This document shows, piece by piece, positions 46,678 through 55,702 of a stretch of 64,000 bases of DNA. The notes under the pieces were generated by a model that saw nothing but the letters and a program-made list of their open reading frames with translations, had not been told where the DNA came from and did no database searches. Position 1 is the stretch's first letter. The number at the start of each line of letters is the position of its first letter. Location of the stretch: contig NZ_JAHBCL010000006.1 in assembly GCF_018390735.1 (NCBI RefSeq), positions 1-64,000 on the forward strand. Direction: 5' to 3'. The stretch is from Fusibacter paucivorans (lineage in GTDB: Bacteria; Bacillota; Clostridia; Peptostreptococcales; Acidaminobacteraceae). The translations under genes were made by a program, and so were the position numbers.

Positions 46678-48381
46678 CTATTCGTTCATTAAAGCTAAAA
46701 CAGCTTCCGCCGTTTCCATATTGAGTGCTTTTTGTGCCAGTTTTTTTGCTTCTTCATAATGGATGTTGACGACATTTTTTCGTACACTCAGAATCGAGCT
46801 CGCCGTCATGCTGAGTTCATCGAGTCCAATGCCGATCAATAGTTTTGTTAAATTTGCTTCACCTGCTAATTCACCGCACATACCGGTCCATTTTCCCGCT
46901 TTATGTGAAGCGTCGACGACCATTTTGATCAGCCTTAGAACTGCCGGATGATAGGGTGTGTACAAATCGGCAATTTTCTCATTACCTCTGTCTACAGCCA
47001 ATGTGTATTGCGTTAAATCATTGGTACCAATACTGAAAAAATCTACATATTTAATGAGAGAATCTGCTGTAACAGCAGCCGCTGGCGTCTCAATCATGAT
47101 TCCGACTTGAATCGCCTCATCGAAAGGCAGGTTTTCTGCCTTTAGCGATGCCTTGACTTCTTCCAACAGCGCATTGGCACGCTTCACTTCTGTCACATTA
47201 ATAATCATTGGGTACATAATCATCAGTTTGCCATAAGCACTTGCGCGTAAAATAGCCCTAAATTGCGTTTTCAACACATCTGTTTTATCAAGGCACATGC
47301 GCATGGCGCGCCACCCTAAAAACGGATTTTCTTCTTTGCCAAAATCAATGTAAGACAATTCTTTATCACCGCCAATATCGAGCGTTCGAATAATCGTCGC
47401 CTTATCTTGCATCAGCTCTGCAACTTTCTTGTATTCCTCAAATTGTTCGTCTTCACTCGGCCAGTTTGACTTGCCCATGTACAGAAACTCCGTTCGAAAG
47501 AGTCCGACGCCATTAGGCCCAAATTTCATGCTGTTACCCGCATCGGAGGCATTGCCAATATTGGCACAAATTTCAACGTTTCGCCCGTCGACTGTGTTAG
47601 AAGCAGTCGTCGCATATTTTCTAAGTTCCGTCATCGCTTCAAGATAGTCCAAGCGCTTTTGCTCAAACATCTCTTTCATCGCATCATCGGGTTCAATACA
47701 GATTTCGCCCGATTCACCATCAAGACAAACGAACTGTCCGTTCTCTGCAAGCGCCGTCATTGACTTCGCACCAACAACTGCGGGTATTTCCAAAGATCTC
47801 GCCATAATCGCCGTATGTGATGTTCTACCACCGGCTTCGACAATGATCCCTACGACTTTTGACACATCCATTTGCACCGTATCGGAAGGTGTTAAATTCT
47901 CCGCGATAACAATCGTATTTGCTTCGAGATCCGAGAGTGTTGGTAACGTCATGCCTTTTAAACAGTAGATGATACGCGTGCAAACGTCCTTAATATCCAG
48001 TGCACGCTCTTTCATAACGGCATTTTCCATCATTTGAAACATATTGAAAAGTTCATCTTGTACCAACGAAACAGCATATGCTGCACGATACTGCTTGTCT
48101 TGAATGTATTTTATCACACGTTTATCTAAACCCGGATCTTTCAAAACATTGAGATGCGCGTCAAAAACTTTCGCTTCACTTGCTTTTAATATCAGTGACG
48201 CACGTACTTTGATTTTTAGTATTTGCTGCGTTGCCAATGTTTTCGCCGAATGATATGATTCGATTTCCCTTTTCACCTCATCGGGTTCGATCGGCGTCTT
48301 ATCAATTGTCAATTGCTGCTGCTTGTATATGAAAGCCCTTCCAATACCGTATCCGGAAGAAGCGCCTATTCCCTTTTCCAT
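46678..48381 (-). CDS. ptsI: PTS enzyme I
   Basis: 567 residues, normal EI length. The phospho-His is in GRTSHTAIMARSLEIPAVVG; the PEP-binding domain has GVGLFRTEFLYMG, MIETPAAAVTADSL and FFSIGTNDLTQYTLAVDRGN; MCGELAGE is near the C-terminus. It starts the phosphorelay from PEP to HPr. 11 bases after ptsH. Confidence 0.96.
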   Translation of the reverse strand: MEKGIGASSGYGIGRAFIYKQQQLTIDKTPIEPDEVKREIESYHSAKTLATQQILKIKVRASLILKASEAKVFDAHLNVLKDPGLDKRVIKYIQDKQYRAAYAVSLVQDELFNMFQMMENAVMKERALDIKDVCTRIIYCLKGMTLPTLSDLEANTIVIAENLTPSDTVQMDVSKVVGIIVEAGGRTSHTAIMARSLEIPAVVGAKSMTALAENGQFVCLDGESGEICIEPDDAMKEMFEQKRLDYLEAMTELRKYATTASNTVDGRNVEICANIGNASDAGNSMKFGPNGVGLFRTEFLYMGKSNWPSEDEQFEEYKKVAELMQDKATIIRTLDIGGDKELSYIDFGKEENPFLGWRAMRMCLDKTDVLKTQFRAILRASAYGKLMIMYPMIINVTEVKRANALLEEVKASLKAENLPFDEAIQVGIMIETPAAAVTADSLIKYVDFFSIGTNDLTQYTLAVDRGNEKIADLYTPYHPAVLRLIKMVVDASHKAGKWTGMCGELAGEANLTKLLIGIGLDELSMTASSILSVRKNVVNIHYEEAKKLAQKALNMETAEAVLALMNE

Positions 48382-48392
48382 GCCATCACTTC

Positions 48393-48659
48393 CTAATCCT
48401 CTATCGTATCCAACAGTGTTACAATTGCTTCGACGGCATGTATTTCATCTGGACCCTCTGCTTCAAAAATAAGGTTAGCCCCTTGAAATGCACCCAATGA
48501 CAATATCTCGATGATGCTCTTTCCATCCGCATGCATATCGTTTTCTATGTTTCTTACATTTATTTCACTTTCAAAATTTTGCGTCAAGCTGACGAGCTCC
48601 GATGCCGGTCGAGCGTGAAGCCCCGTTTCAAACTTGATCACATATTCCTTTGTCGTCAT
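48393..48659 (-). CDS. ptsH: PTS phosphocarrier HPr
   Basis: 88 residues. EI-phosphorylated His is in ETGLHARPASELVSL; the regulatory Ser region DGKSIIEILSLG is preserved, so HPr kinase control is possible. Ribosome site GAGAGGGT. It begins the HPr-EI-EIIA-SDR-regulator gene block after a 328-base gap. Confidence 0.96.
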   Translation of the reverse strand: MTTKEYVIKFETGLHARPASELVSLTQNFESEINVRNIENDMHADGKSIIEILSLGAFQGANLIFEAEGPDEIHAVEAIVTLLDTIED

Positions 48660-48987
48660 AATTTACCCTCTCTTACACATTTTCTGTCTTTATTGTTCGC
48701 AGCGGATGTTAAAGCACCCTAAAACATCTTGTTATTGACGGTACTGCGATTTCAATACATATCGTCCATTAATCCCAGTACCGCCAAATGTTTAAAAATA
48801 TAATTGTAAAATAAGACACACAGCAGCGTTTTATTTTCAAATAATTGACGTTGTTGCCAGCATTGTGCTGTAAGACTTGATCGTCATCGGCATTGTTATA
48901 TAAATGAATCATTCATAAATCACTAAGCCATCACCAAATTATGAATGTGTCGGATCAAGTATACATCAGACAGTTGCTGTCCTTATT
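48660..48987. other. Gap between PTS permease and HPr genes
   Basis: 328 bases. I see an 8-bp inverted repeat (CGGTACTG at 48739-48746, CAGTACCG at 48776-48783), an odd palindrome ATGAATCATTCAT (48904-48916) with another ATGAAT nearby, and a short GGACAG/CTGTC hairpin beside the permease stop. None has a T-run. No sigma-54 GG-N10-GC site and no clear SigA-type promoter. It may hold a secondary promoter or an operator for the HPr-EI block. Confidence 0.5.
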
Positions 48988-50430
48988 TTATTGAAACGCT
49001 TCTGCTTTTTGCGCTTTTCTCTGTGTTCTTGACATCTTCGGTGATACATCCTTTTTCAATACGGCTGTAAGACCTACTGTAACGGCGACGCCAACCGCGA
49101 CAGACAACAAATACATCGGAACATTGCCAATGGCCCCCGGCACCGGCATAACCCAGATACCGCCATGCGGTACAGATTGCGTACATCCGAAAAATGCTGT
49201 AAGCGCGCCTGTGACCCCAGCACCTAATGTGACTGCCGGAACAACTGCTTTAATATCTCTCGCTGCAAATGGAATAACCCCTTCGACGATAAAGGATGCT
49301 CCTAGTACCCAGCAGCCTTTGCCTGCTTCAATTTCATCATCTGTAAATTTATGCGGCATTATTACCGTTGCAAGCGCTATTGCCGTAGAAGGCACCAAAC
49401 CACCTGCCATTGCCGCTGCCATTGCCACTGAAGGCTGACCAGTCGCAAGTGTCGCTACCGCAAAGGCATAACCAACCCTGCAAAATACACCACCGAGATC
49501 GACTGCGATCATTGCCGCAACAATAAAACCTAAGACGACAGCACTGCCGCCAGATAAAGAATTAAGCCAATTTGTCAGAAAGTCATTGACGATTGCCACT
49601 GGTTTGCCAATGACAAACAGCATGATAATGCCCGTAATCAATGTTGAAAACAAAGGTAAAATCAATATCGGCATCATGGCGCGTAAACCGCCTTTGAATC
49701 GAAAGATCTTCTTGAGCAATTGAACGGAGTAACCTGCAATGAACCCTGCCAAAACACCGCCAATGAAGCCGGACGCCGTTACACCCGATGCTAAAAAGCC
49801 GCCGACGATCCCAGGTACAAGCCCAGGTCGATCTGCAATGGACTGCGCAATAAATCCAGCCATAATCGGCAGCATCATGCCAAACGCCAAATCCCCAATC
49901 GTTCCCAAGATGCCTGCAATTTCTGGATTAGATTCAGCAAATGCAAAGGATAATGCCATAATAATACCGCCGGATACGACAAATGGTATCAAATAAGAAA
50001 TCCCGCACATTAAGTGCCTATATATTTCAGACCAGATAACATTTTTCCCACCATCACCTTGAGGCTCTGCCGATTCTGCTTTTGCTTCTTTTGGCGCAGT
50101 CATCGTCTCTTTGCCAGGCTGATAATTTTCTGAAAACTTCAGCGCCTTTTCAATTATTTCTCCCGCTTTGTTTACCACTTCATGCGTACCGGCTTCATAA
50201 ACGGGTTTGCCTTTGAAGCGTTCCTTTGGAATACTGAGATCCGCCGCGATAATGACAACTTGTGCCTCACGAATTTCACGTTCTGTTAAAACATTTTCTG
50301 CACCAATTGATCCCCGTGTTTCGACTTTGATTTGATGGCCTAATGCTTTGCCGGCATTTTCAAGTGCTTCTGCTGAAAGGTAGGTATGTGCTATGCCCGA
50401 AATACAAGCCGTTACTGCAACAATTTTCAT
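48988..50430 (-). CDS. PTS fructose-class EIIBC permease
   Basis: 480 residues from the ATG at 50430 (GGGGAGG upstream). The EIIB domain begins MKIVAVTACISGIAHTYLSAE, with phospho-Cys at residue 9; typical members read TACPTGIAHT. A linker leads to the membrane EIIC domain, about ten helices, with SEIYRHLMCGISYLIPFVV and the substrate-site motif IVEGVIPFAARD. It takes up and phosphorylates a fructose-like substrate. The operon's RuBisCO-like and dehydrogenase genes argue that the substrate is not simply fructose. 80 bases after the RuBisCO-like gene. Confidence 0.93.
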   Translation of the reverse strand: MKIVAVTACISGIAHTYLSAEALENAGKALGHQIKVETRGSIGAENVLTEREIREAQVVIIAADLSIPKERFKGKPVYEAGTHEVVNKAGEIIEKALKFSENYQPGKETMTAPKEAKAESAEPQGDGGKNVIWSEIYRHLMCGISYLIPFVVSGGIIMALSFAFAESNPEIAGILGTIGDLAFGMMLPIMAGFIAQSIADRPGLVPGIVGGFLASGVTASGFIGGVLAGFIAGYSVQLLKKIFRFKGGLRAMMPILILPLFSTLITGIIMLFVIGKPVAIVNDFLTNWLNSLSGGSAVVLGFIVAAMIAVDLGGVFCRVGYAFAVATLATGQPSVAMAAAMAGGLVPSTAIALATVIMPHKFTDDEIEAGKGCWVLGASFIVEGVIPFAARDIKAVVPAVTLGAGVTGALTAFFGCTQSVPHGGIWVMPVPGAIGNVPMYLLSVAVGVAVTVGLTAVLKKDVSPKMSRTQRKAQKAEAFQ

Positions 50431-50510
50431 ATAATACTTCCTCCCCATTTTTTATATCATGTCGGGTGTGCATCAACAGACGCACGACCCGACATTGATG
50501 ATTCAATTTT

Positions 50511-51833
50511 CTAGATCAAATAGTTGTCTTTCACCCCATCTTCATAAACACCCCAGACGCGAATCGCTTCTTCGAGTTCTTTTTTGCCTACGGCTTCAGT
50601 CTTTAAATCTTTGCCTGCAATAATAATATCAATCGCCTGTCTCATTGCAATCGCACCGGCTTTTGGTCCCATCGGATGCGCGTGGACACCAGCACCAACT
50701 CCCAATATACAGTCGATTCCAGCATCGGTTAACGTTTGCTTAACGAGCCCCGGAATTACACCGCCGCCATAAAGCGGCAAAGAAGGTTTGATGTCATAAA
50801 GATCGCTGGTAAGCGCTTGTGTAATCTTCATGTATTTACTATGAAGAATATCAAACTTACCATAAGGTGATGAATTAACGACCAAGTCAGCACCACACAA
50901 GCGAATCATTTTATTCAGTACATGCGAGCTCATCCCTTGCAGTTCAGAGGTAAACCAAGCGCCGCCGCCACATGCGTGCGCTAAAATTGGTACATTGATT
51001 TCCGGATCTTCAGCAAGCATTCTCAGTGCTGACAATCCTGTTCCAACCACATTGACCATAATACAATTTGTTCCCGCTTCAATTGCCTTCATTGCGTTGG
51101 CTTTTAGTTTACTCATTTCATCAGTAATATTACAGCAGTAAAGTGTCATTTCACCTTTGACAGCATCTGCTTTTTTTGCTGCTGCCATGTTTAATTTTAC
51201 CCTGTCTTCAATTCTATTGAAAGCCGTATCACCTGCAATGAGTTCGTCGTCTTTAATGATATCAACACCGCCAACAGCTGCTTCGTAGAACAATTTAGCA
51301 CCAACTTCAGGCGTATAACCTGTACAAGGTTTGATCATATTATTCAGGAACGGTCTGCCTTGCACACCCATGAGTTTACGCATGCCTTCAATACCGAATT
51401 TCGGCCCTTTAAATTTTTCAACAAATTTTTTACCGAACTCGATATCGAGCAGTTTTAAATCAGGCAATGCCGCAATATTGCCGATAACTGATGACAGCAT
51501 CAACGGCAAGTTGTCATCAAAATTGACAACCGGGAATGCAATCCGCATCACATACCAGCGCTTTTCTACACCATGGAGGTTTTCCATGTTTTCATAGTCA
51601 GGCACTTCATAGACGCCAATTGTTTTCGCAGCGTATTTTTCCCTCAATTCAGGTGTTTCTTCAGGAATGTCAACCCATGAACCAGTCGTTTGCTCGATGG
51701 CAATACTCGCTGCCTTGATAATTGGGTCTTCGTTGAGTTTGGCACCAACCAAATAGGTTCCAATGACATAATCATCTGGATTGATGCCCTCAAACATTCG
51801 ATTTAATTCTTTACTGTAAAACGCATTTCTCAT
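50511..51833 (-). CDS. RuBisCO-like protein (form IV)
   Basis: 440 residues from the ATG at 51833 (GGAGGAAG upstream). The RuBisCO fold is clear: N-domain IEQTTGSWVDIP, barrel segments NNMIKPCTGYTPE, VDIIKDDELIAGD, ILAHACGGGAW, CGADLVVNSSPYGK, LYGGGVIPG and GAGVHAHPMGPKAGA. The carbamylation/metal triad KDDE and the loop-6 Lys (YGK) are kept. Several carboxylase residues are changed: Lys177 is Cys, Arg295 is Ala, His327 is not His, Ser379 is Gly. It is therefore a RuBisCO-like enzyme, probably acting on a phosphorylated keto-sugar acid by enolisation or decarboxylation. It is the first gene of the PTS operon. Confidence 0.92.
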   Translation of the reverse strand: MRNAFYSKELNRMFEGINPDDYVIGTYLVGAKLNEDPIIKAASIAIEQTTGSWVDIPEETPELREKYAAKTIGVYEVPDYENMENLHGVEKRWYVMRIAFPVVNFDDNLPLMLSSVIGNIAALPDLKLLDIEFGKKFVEKFKGPKFGIEGMRKLMGVQGRPFLNNMIKPCTGYTPEVGAKLFYEAAVGGVDIIKDDELIAGDTAFNRIEDRVKLNMAAAKKADAVKGEMTLYCCNITDEMSKLKANAMKAIEAGTNCIMVNVVGTGLSALRMLAEDPEINVPILAHACGGGAWFTSELQGMSSHVLNKMIRLCGADLVVNSSPYGKFDILHSKYMKITQALTSDLYDIKPSLPLYGGGVIPGLVKQTLTDAGIDCILGVGAGVHAHPMGPKAGAIAMRQAIDIIIAGKDLKTEAVGKKELEEAIRVWGVYEDGVKDNYLI

Positions 51834-51882
51834 TTTTCTTCCTCCATTTGGCAAGATTAAGTTTCACACGCCCTATATAAAC

Positions 51883-51897
51883 GCAACATTAATGCCA
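51883..51897 (-). promoter_or_regulatory. Sigma-54 promoter of the RuBisCO-like/PTS operon
   Basis: Minus-strand TGGCATTAATGTTGC: -24 TGGCA and -12 TTGC with GG and GC exactly 10 bases apart. The predicted start is about 38 bases before the ATG. The LevR-type activator encoded in the same operon fits this promoter class. Confidence 0.82.
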
Positions 51898-51979
51898 ACA
51901 AAATGCAGAAATTGTTGATTTTACGATCAATACTTGAAATGCCAATGGTTAAAAAATAATACATTCTTTTGTATTCGCC

Positions 51980-52059
51980 ACATTTTATGCATTTTCCACT
52001 ACAAAGCTGCACATAATATTCATCGAGCACATTTTATGCGCTTTTTGTACATGATATGC
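51980..52059 (-). promoter_or_regulatory. Repeated enhancer-like sites upstream of the sigma-54 promoter
   Basis: On the plus strand ACATTTTATGC occurs at 51980-51990 and 52029-52039, ACATGATATGC at 52049-52059, and weaker relatives near 52010 and 52071-52083. They lie about 85-160 bases upstream of the -24 element, the normal place for activator sites of sigma-54 promoters. They are the likely binding sites of the LevR-type activator. Confidence 0.6.
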
Positions 52060-52100
52060 ATTAAAATTCAAATATGATTTTGCATTCTTTTTTAGACTTT

Positions 52101-52147
52101 AAAAAAACCGCTGGTACAGCTTCATCACTGCCACCAACGGTTTTTTT
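52101..52147 (-). terminator. Terminator of the def gene
   Basis: AAAACCG-type stem enclosing GGT/ACC pairs, with A and T runs of seven on either side; on the minus strand the stem pairs fully with one G-U. It is about 40 bases after the def stop codon. Confidence 0.85.
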
Positions 52148-52185
52148 GCTTCCTTTAACGCATTAAACAAGTTTTTTTCACGCTC

Positions 52186-52638
52186 TTAAATTTCGATATA
52201 ACTAATAATATCATCAATATACAAAATACCGTCCAAATGGTCTATTTCATGGCATAGGCATTTCGCATAATCATCTTCTCCTTCAATTGTGTACCGATTG
52301 CCTTCGACATCCTGCGCTTCAACCACGACGTGTGCAGGCCTTTTTCTGATTGCCGTTCTGTTTGGAACACTCAGACACGCTTCCATAACTTCCTGTTCGC
52401 CAGACTGAGAAACAATTTTGGGATTAATCAGCACTTTGAGACCATCTCCCATATCAATGACAACAACACGCTTTAAAATGCCAATCTGCGAAGCTGCCAA
52501 TCCAGCCCCTTCCTCAAAGTACATCGTCTCAGTCATATCGTCCACAAGCTGTTTCAAGCGATCGTCAAAACGATCTACAGGCCTGCATTTTCGCCTAAGC
52601 ATTTCATCCCCCAACGTTCTAAGCTTTCTAAGCCCCAT
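52186..52638 (-). CDS. def: Peptide deformylase
   Basis: 150 residues. Motif 1 GAGLAASQIG, motif 2 MEACLSVPN (Ala where EGCLS is usual) and motif 3 HEIDHLDG, which together hold the metal through Cys and two His. It removes the formyl group from new proteins. The Ala substitution in motif 2 is known in some Firmicute homologs and should not abolish metal binding. Ribosome site GAGGAGG. Confidence 0.95.
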   Translation of the reverse strand: MGLRKLRTLGDEMLRRKCRPVDRFDDRLKQLVDDMTETMYFEEGAGLAASQIGILKRVVVIDMGDGLKVLINPKIVSQSGEQEVMEACLSVPNRTAIRKRPAHVVVEAQDVEGNRYTIEGEDDYAKCLCHEIDHLDGILYIDDIISYIEI

Positions 52639-52718
52639 TCCGCTGCGCCTCCTCTTTATTATAAAATATCCTTGATTTCAGGCTCTTCAACGACGCCATC
52701 ATCGCCATCACATACAAT

Positions 52719-53252
52719 CTAAGGATTAATACCGCTGTCGTTTAACGAAACACCTCTGACGCGCGCCATAATATAATCATCAACATAAGCACCACTGCGA
52801 ATCGCAGCAGCCTTTCGCGTCCCCTCAATCACAAAGCCATGTTTTTTATAGAGATTAATAGCAGGCGCATTATCTGTAAAAACATCAAGTTCTAAGCGAA
52901 CGAGCATTAGCCAATTATCTGCTATATCGAGAAGTGTCGTCATTAGCGCATCGCCGATACCCATCCCCTGATATGCCGTATGTACCATCATCCCAATGCT
53001 GGCACTGTGTCTGAGTCGGTGGTTTGAAGCGACTATAAGCCCTGCCGTTCCCACGATGATTTCTTCCCCATCCACTTCTGAAACAGCAACGAACTGATGT
53101 GTATTGGGGTCGATACTTTTCAAATAATCTTCATTGCGCTTCAAGCGTTCAGAAGGTATCCCTAATATATTTTCAAACGTACCCGGCATACGTCTTAAAA
53201 GATTAATGCCCGGTGCATCTTTTACCTCAATTGGTCTAATGACATATTTCAT
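52719..53252 (-). CDS. GNAT-family N-acetyltransferase (RimI/SpeG-like)
   Basis: 177 residues from the ATG at 53252 (GGGAGG 8 bases upstream). Acetyl-CoA motif IGMMVHTAYQGMGIGDALM and C-terminal LDVFTDNAPAINLYKKHGFVIEG are typical of this family. It ends at a TAG, after which the same frame continues for 19 codons to a TAA. Confidence 0.87.
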   Translation of the reverse strand: MKYVIRPIEVKDAPGINLLRRMPGTFENILGIPSERLKRNEDYLKSIDPNTHQFVAVSEVDGEEIIVGTAGLIVASNHRLRHSASIGMMVHTAYQGMGIGDALMTTLLDIADNWLMLVRLELDVFTDNAPAINLYKKHGFVIEGTRKAAAIRSGAYVDDYIMARVRGVSLNDSGINP

Positions 53253-53280
53253 ACAGATTGCCTCCCTTACTAAACAGCAC

Positions 53281-53424
53281 TTACCTCGGATCACGATGTT
53301 CCCAAATATATAGATCCAGCGCTTTTATACCACGATGCATCAACTTCACCAGCAATACCATCAAATATATATAAAATACAAACAACGCTACCATTGCAAC
53401 AATGTATAAACTTCTAAAAATCAT
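53281..53424 (-). CDS. Small membrane protein
   Basis: 47 residues. MIFRSLYIVAMVALFVFYIY begins a single membrane helix (about 5-27) followed by a basic, amphipathic tail ending LYIWEHRDPR. GGAGG lies 4 bases before the ATG. An extended -10 (TGATATAAT, minus strand) lies about 130 bases upstream. No family recognised; precedes the acetyltransferase gene. Confidence 0.7.
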   Translation of the reverse strand: MIFRSLYIVAMVALFVFYIYLMVLLVKLMHRGIKALDLYIWEHRDPR

Positions 53425-53715
53425 TTATCCTCCAAAATAGGTACTTATAGAAACAACCTTCGACAGGCCTCCAAACACACGTCCTGAACGCCTTGGCATT
53501 TAAGCAGCAGTCACGCATTTCCGACAATTTATATTCAGTATCAATAGCATAAACAATTATATCATAGCCGTCAACCACCCATTCGTGTTGCCATTATCAG
53601 GAATTGTATCCTTTTTTGAACTTTTGTTAATATTTTACAATCTTGTTTTATTAAAAAACGTGCAATTTAACACGAAGATAATAAAATAGCATATGTTCAT
53701 TTGCCTATTATCATA

Positions 53716-53721
53716 TATAAT
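53716..53721 (+). promoter_or_regulatory. Probable -10 box of the hydrogenase-chemoreceptor gene
   Basis: A perfect TATAAT, with a weak -35 (TGTTCA) 16 bases upstream. The start would fall near 53728, about 30 bases before the ATG. Apart from this site and the small gene's own promoter, bases 53425-53758 show nothing. Confidence 0.45.
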
Positions 53722-53758
53722 GAAAACATCCGCATGTAAATATTCGACAAAGGAGTAT

Positions 53759-55702
53759 ATGAACATCATGGCTTTACTTGAAACCCTTTATTTAAAGGAA
53801 GAGAATTGTACCGGATGCAATCAGTGCGTTGCCAACTGCCCTATTCCCGGTGCAAACATCGCCTATTTAAACGAGGACGGCGTTAATAAGGTGAAATTGG
53901 ATTCTGAGCGTTGCATCCACTGTGGTGAATGCATTCGCGTATGCGAACACGAGGCAAGACAATACCGGGATGATACAGAGCTGTTTTTCGAAGCCCTCCA
54001 AAAAGGGCAAAAAATTTCTATTATTGCAGCACCGGCAATCGCAGTCAACTTTAGTCGCTTTAAACAACTGTTCGGCTATTTAAAAACACTTGGCGTCAAC
54101 GTTATTTACGATGTATCCTTTGGTGCAGATATCACCGTTTGGGCCTATCTTAAGGCTGCCAAAAAATCCGGCATGTCCAGCATCATCGCACAACCGTGTC
54201 CACCAATCGTCAATTTTATCGAAAAATATGCCAGCGACCTCATTAAAGATTTAGCGCCAATACACAGTCCGATGTCCTGTACGGCAATTTATCTTAAAAA
54301 ATATGCGCATATCAAAGATGAAATTGCCTTCCTCTCACCATGTATCGGCAAACGTGACGAAATTCGCGACGCGAACACAGAAGACCTCATCACCTACAAT
54401 GTCACCTTCAAAAAACTCGAAGATTATTTGAAAGCAAAAGGCATTGACCTCAATCGTTACCCCGAAAAAGATTTTGATGATTTAGGCACGACACTTGGTT
54501 TCCTTTTCAGTCGGCCTGGCGGTTTAAAGGAGAACGTCCTCTATTTTGAACCCAATGCTTGGATACGCCAAATAGAAGGACCTCATCACGTCTATGAGTA
54601 CCTTCAGGAATATAGCGGTCTGCAAAACAGCACAAAGCCATTTTTAGTGGATATTCTCAATTGCAGTTATGGATGTAATTTTGGAACAGGGACAAAACAC
54701 AATGCACTTGAACGCTCCACCAGCATTGACTACGTTGAAAAATTCTTCAACGACCGCAAAAAGGAGCAAGCCGACAAAAAAGCTGGGCTATTTCGAAAAA
54801 AACGCGTTGACGAACTCTATCGATATTTGGATAAAAATTTACAACTTGACGATTTCGTCAGACACTACAGCGCCAAAGGCCTAAAGCTAAACCACGATGT
54901 ACCGTCTGCCGCAACACTCAATGTCATTTACGAGAGTATGAACAAAGAAGATCAGGAGAGCAGAAAAATCAATTGCGTTGCCTGCGGTTATCAATCTTGT
55001 GAAAAAATGGCGACTGCCATTTACCACGGTTTCAATATCCCAAACAACTGCATTGATTACAACAAAAAAACAGTCTCAATGGAAAAAGATATGCTCTCAG
55101 CACGAGAAGCACAGCTCCAAGCCGCAGAAGATATGAAAGCGTTAACCGAAAAACGCCTCGAAGATGCAATGGCAATCGGCAAGAGTATTAAAATCATCGT
55201 CGCTTCAATTGACAATGTCTTTGCCGGGAATGAAGAAAATGCCAACGCGGTTGAGAATATCCGCAATCAGTCAATCGACATTTTGAAAATGGTCGAAACG
55301 CTAAAAGCATCTATGACTGAGATGGATGCCAAACTCGTTGACTTCACAAAAGCCAACCAACAAATCGTCTCCATTGCAGATCAGACGAATATGCTGGCGC
55401 TAAATGCAGCCATCGAAGCCGCCAGAGCCGGTATACACGGTCTTGGCTTTTCTGTTGTCGCAGAAGAGGTTAAAAAGCTCGCTGAACAAACAAAATTTTT
55501 AGCGACGAGTACGCAAGAAGGTCAAAATGACATTCACAACGCGATGGTTTCCTTATCCGGTATTTCCAACACCATTGAATCTAAAATGAATAGTATGGAT
55601 CAAGCCGTTTCCAGCATTTCGGCCTCTTTGCAAGAAATTACTTCTTATACCGAGGAAATGTCAGAATCTGCCGCACACGTCATCGAGCGCTTGGATCAAT
55701 AA
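53759..55702 (+). CDS. Soluble sensory [FeFe]-hydrogenase fused to a chemoreceptor domain
   Basis: 647 residues (ATG at 53759; ATG at 53768 also possible; ribosome site AAAGGAG). No membrane helix. Order: two [4Fe-4S] ferredoxin motifs ([23 protein letters not shown]); H-cluster domain (about 55-370) with [22 protein letters not shown] and [13 protein letters not shown]; an extra Fe-S motif ([13 protein letters not shown], later Cys); coiled coil; and a methyl-accepting signalling tip [20 protein letters not shown]. The four H-cluster cysteines are present but the proton-shuttle Cys is Pro, as expected for a sensor rather than a catalyst. It should report hydrogen or redox state to CheA/CheW. 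Confidence 0.9.
   Translation: MNIMALLETLYLKEENCTGCNQCVANCPIPGANIAYLNEDGVNKVKLDSERCIHCGECIRVCEHEARQYRDDTELFFEALQKGQKISIIAAPAIAVNFSRFKQLFGYLKTLGVNVIYDVSFGADITVWAYLKAAKKSGMSSIIAQPCPPIVNFIEKYASDLIKDLAPIHSPMSCTAIYLKKYAHIKDEIAFLSPCIGKRDEIRDANTEDLITYNVTFKKLEDYLKAKGIDLNRYPEKDFDDLGTTLGFLFSRPGGLKENVLYFEPNAWIRQIEGPHHVYEYLQEYSGLQNSTKPFLVDILNCSYGCNFGTGTKHNALERSTSIDYVEKFFNDRKKEQADKKAGLFRKKRVDELYRYLDKNLQLDDFVRHYSAKGLKLNHDVPSAATLNVIYESMNKEDQESRKINCVACGYQSCEKMATAIYHGFNIPNNCIDYNKKTVSMEKDMLSAREAQLQAAEDMKALTEKRLEDAMAIGKSIKIIVASIDNVFAGNEENANAVENIRNQSIDILKMVETLKASMTEMDAKLVDFTKANQQIVSIADQTNMLALNAAIEAARAGIHGLGFSVVAEEVKKLAEQTKFLATSTQEGQNDIHNAMVSLSGISNTIESKMNSMDQAVSSISASLQEITSYTEEMSESAAHVIERLDQ

Noticed and set aside
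50511-51833. True RuBisCO (carbon fixation)
   Set aside because: Several essential carboxylase residues are replaced and no phosphoribulokinase is in the window.
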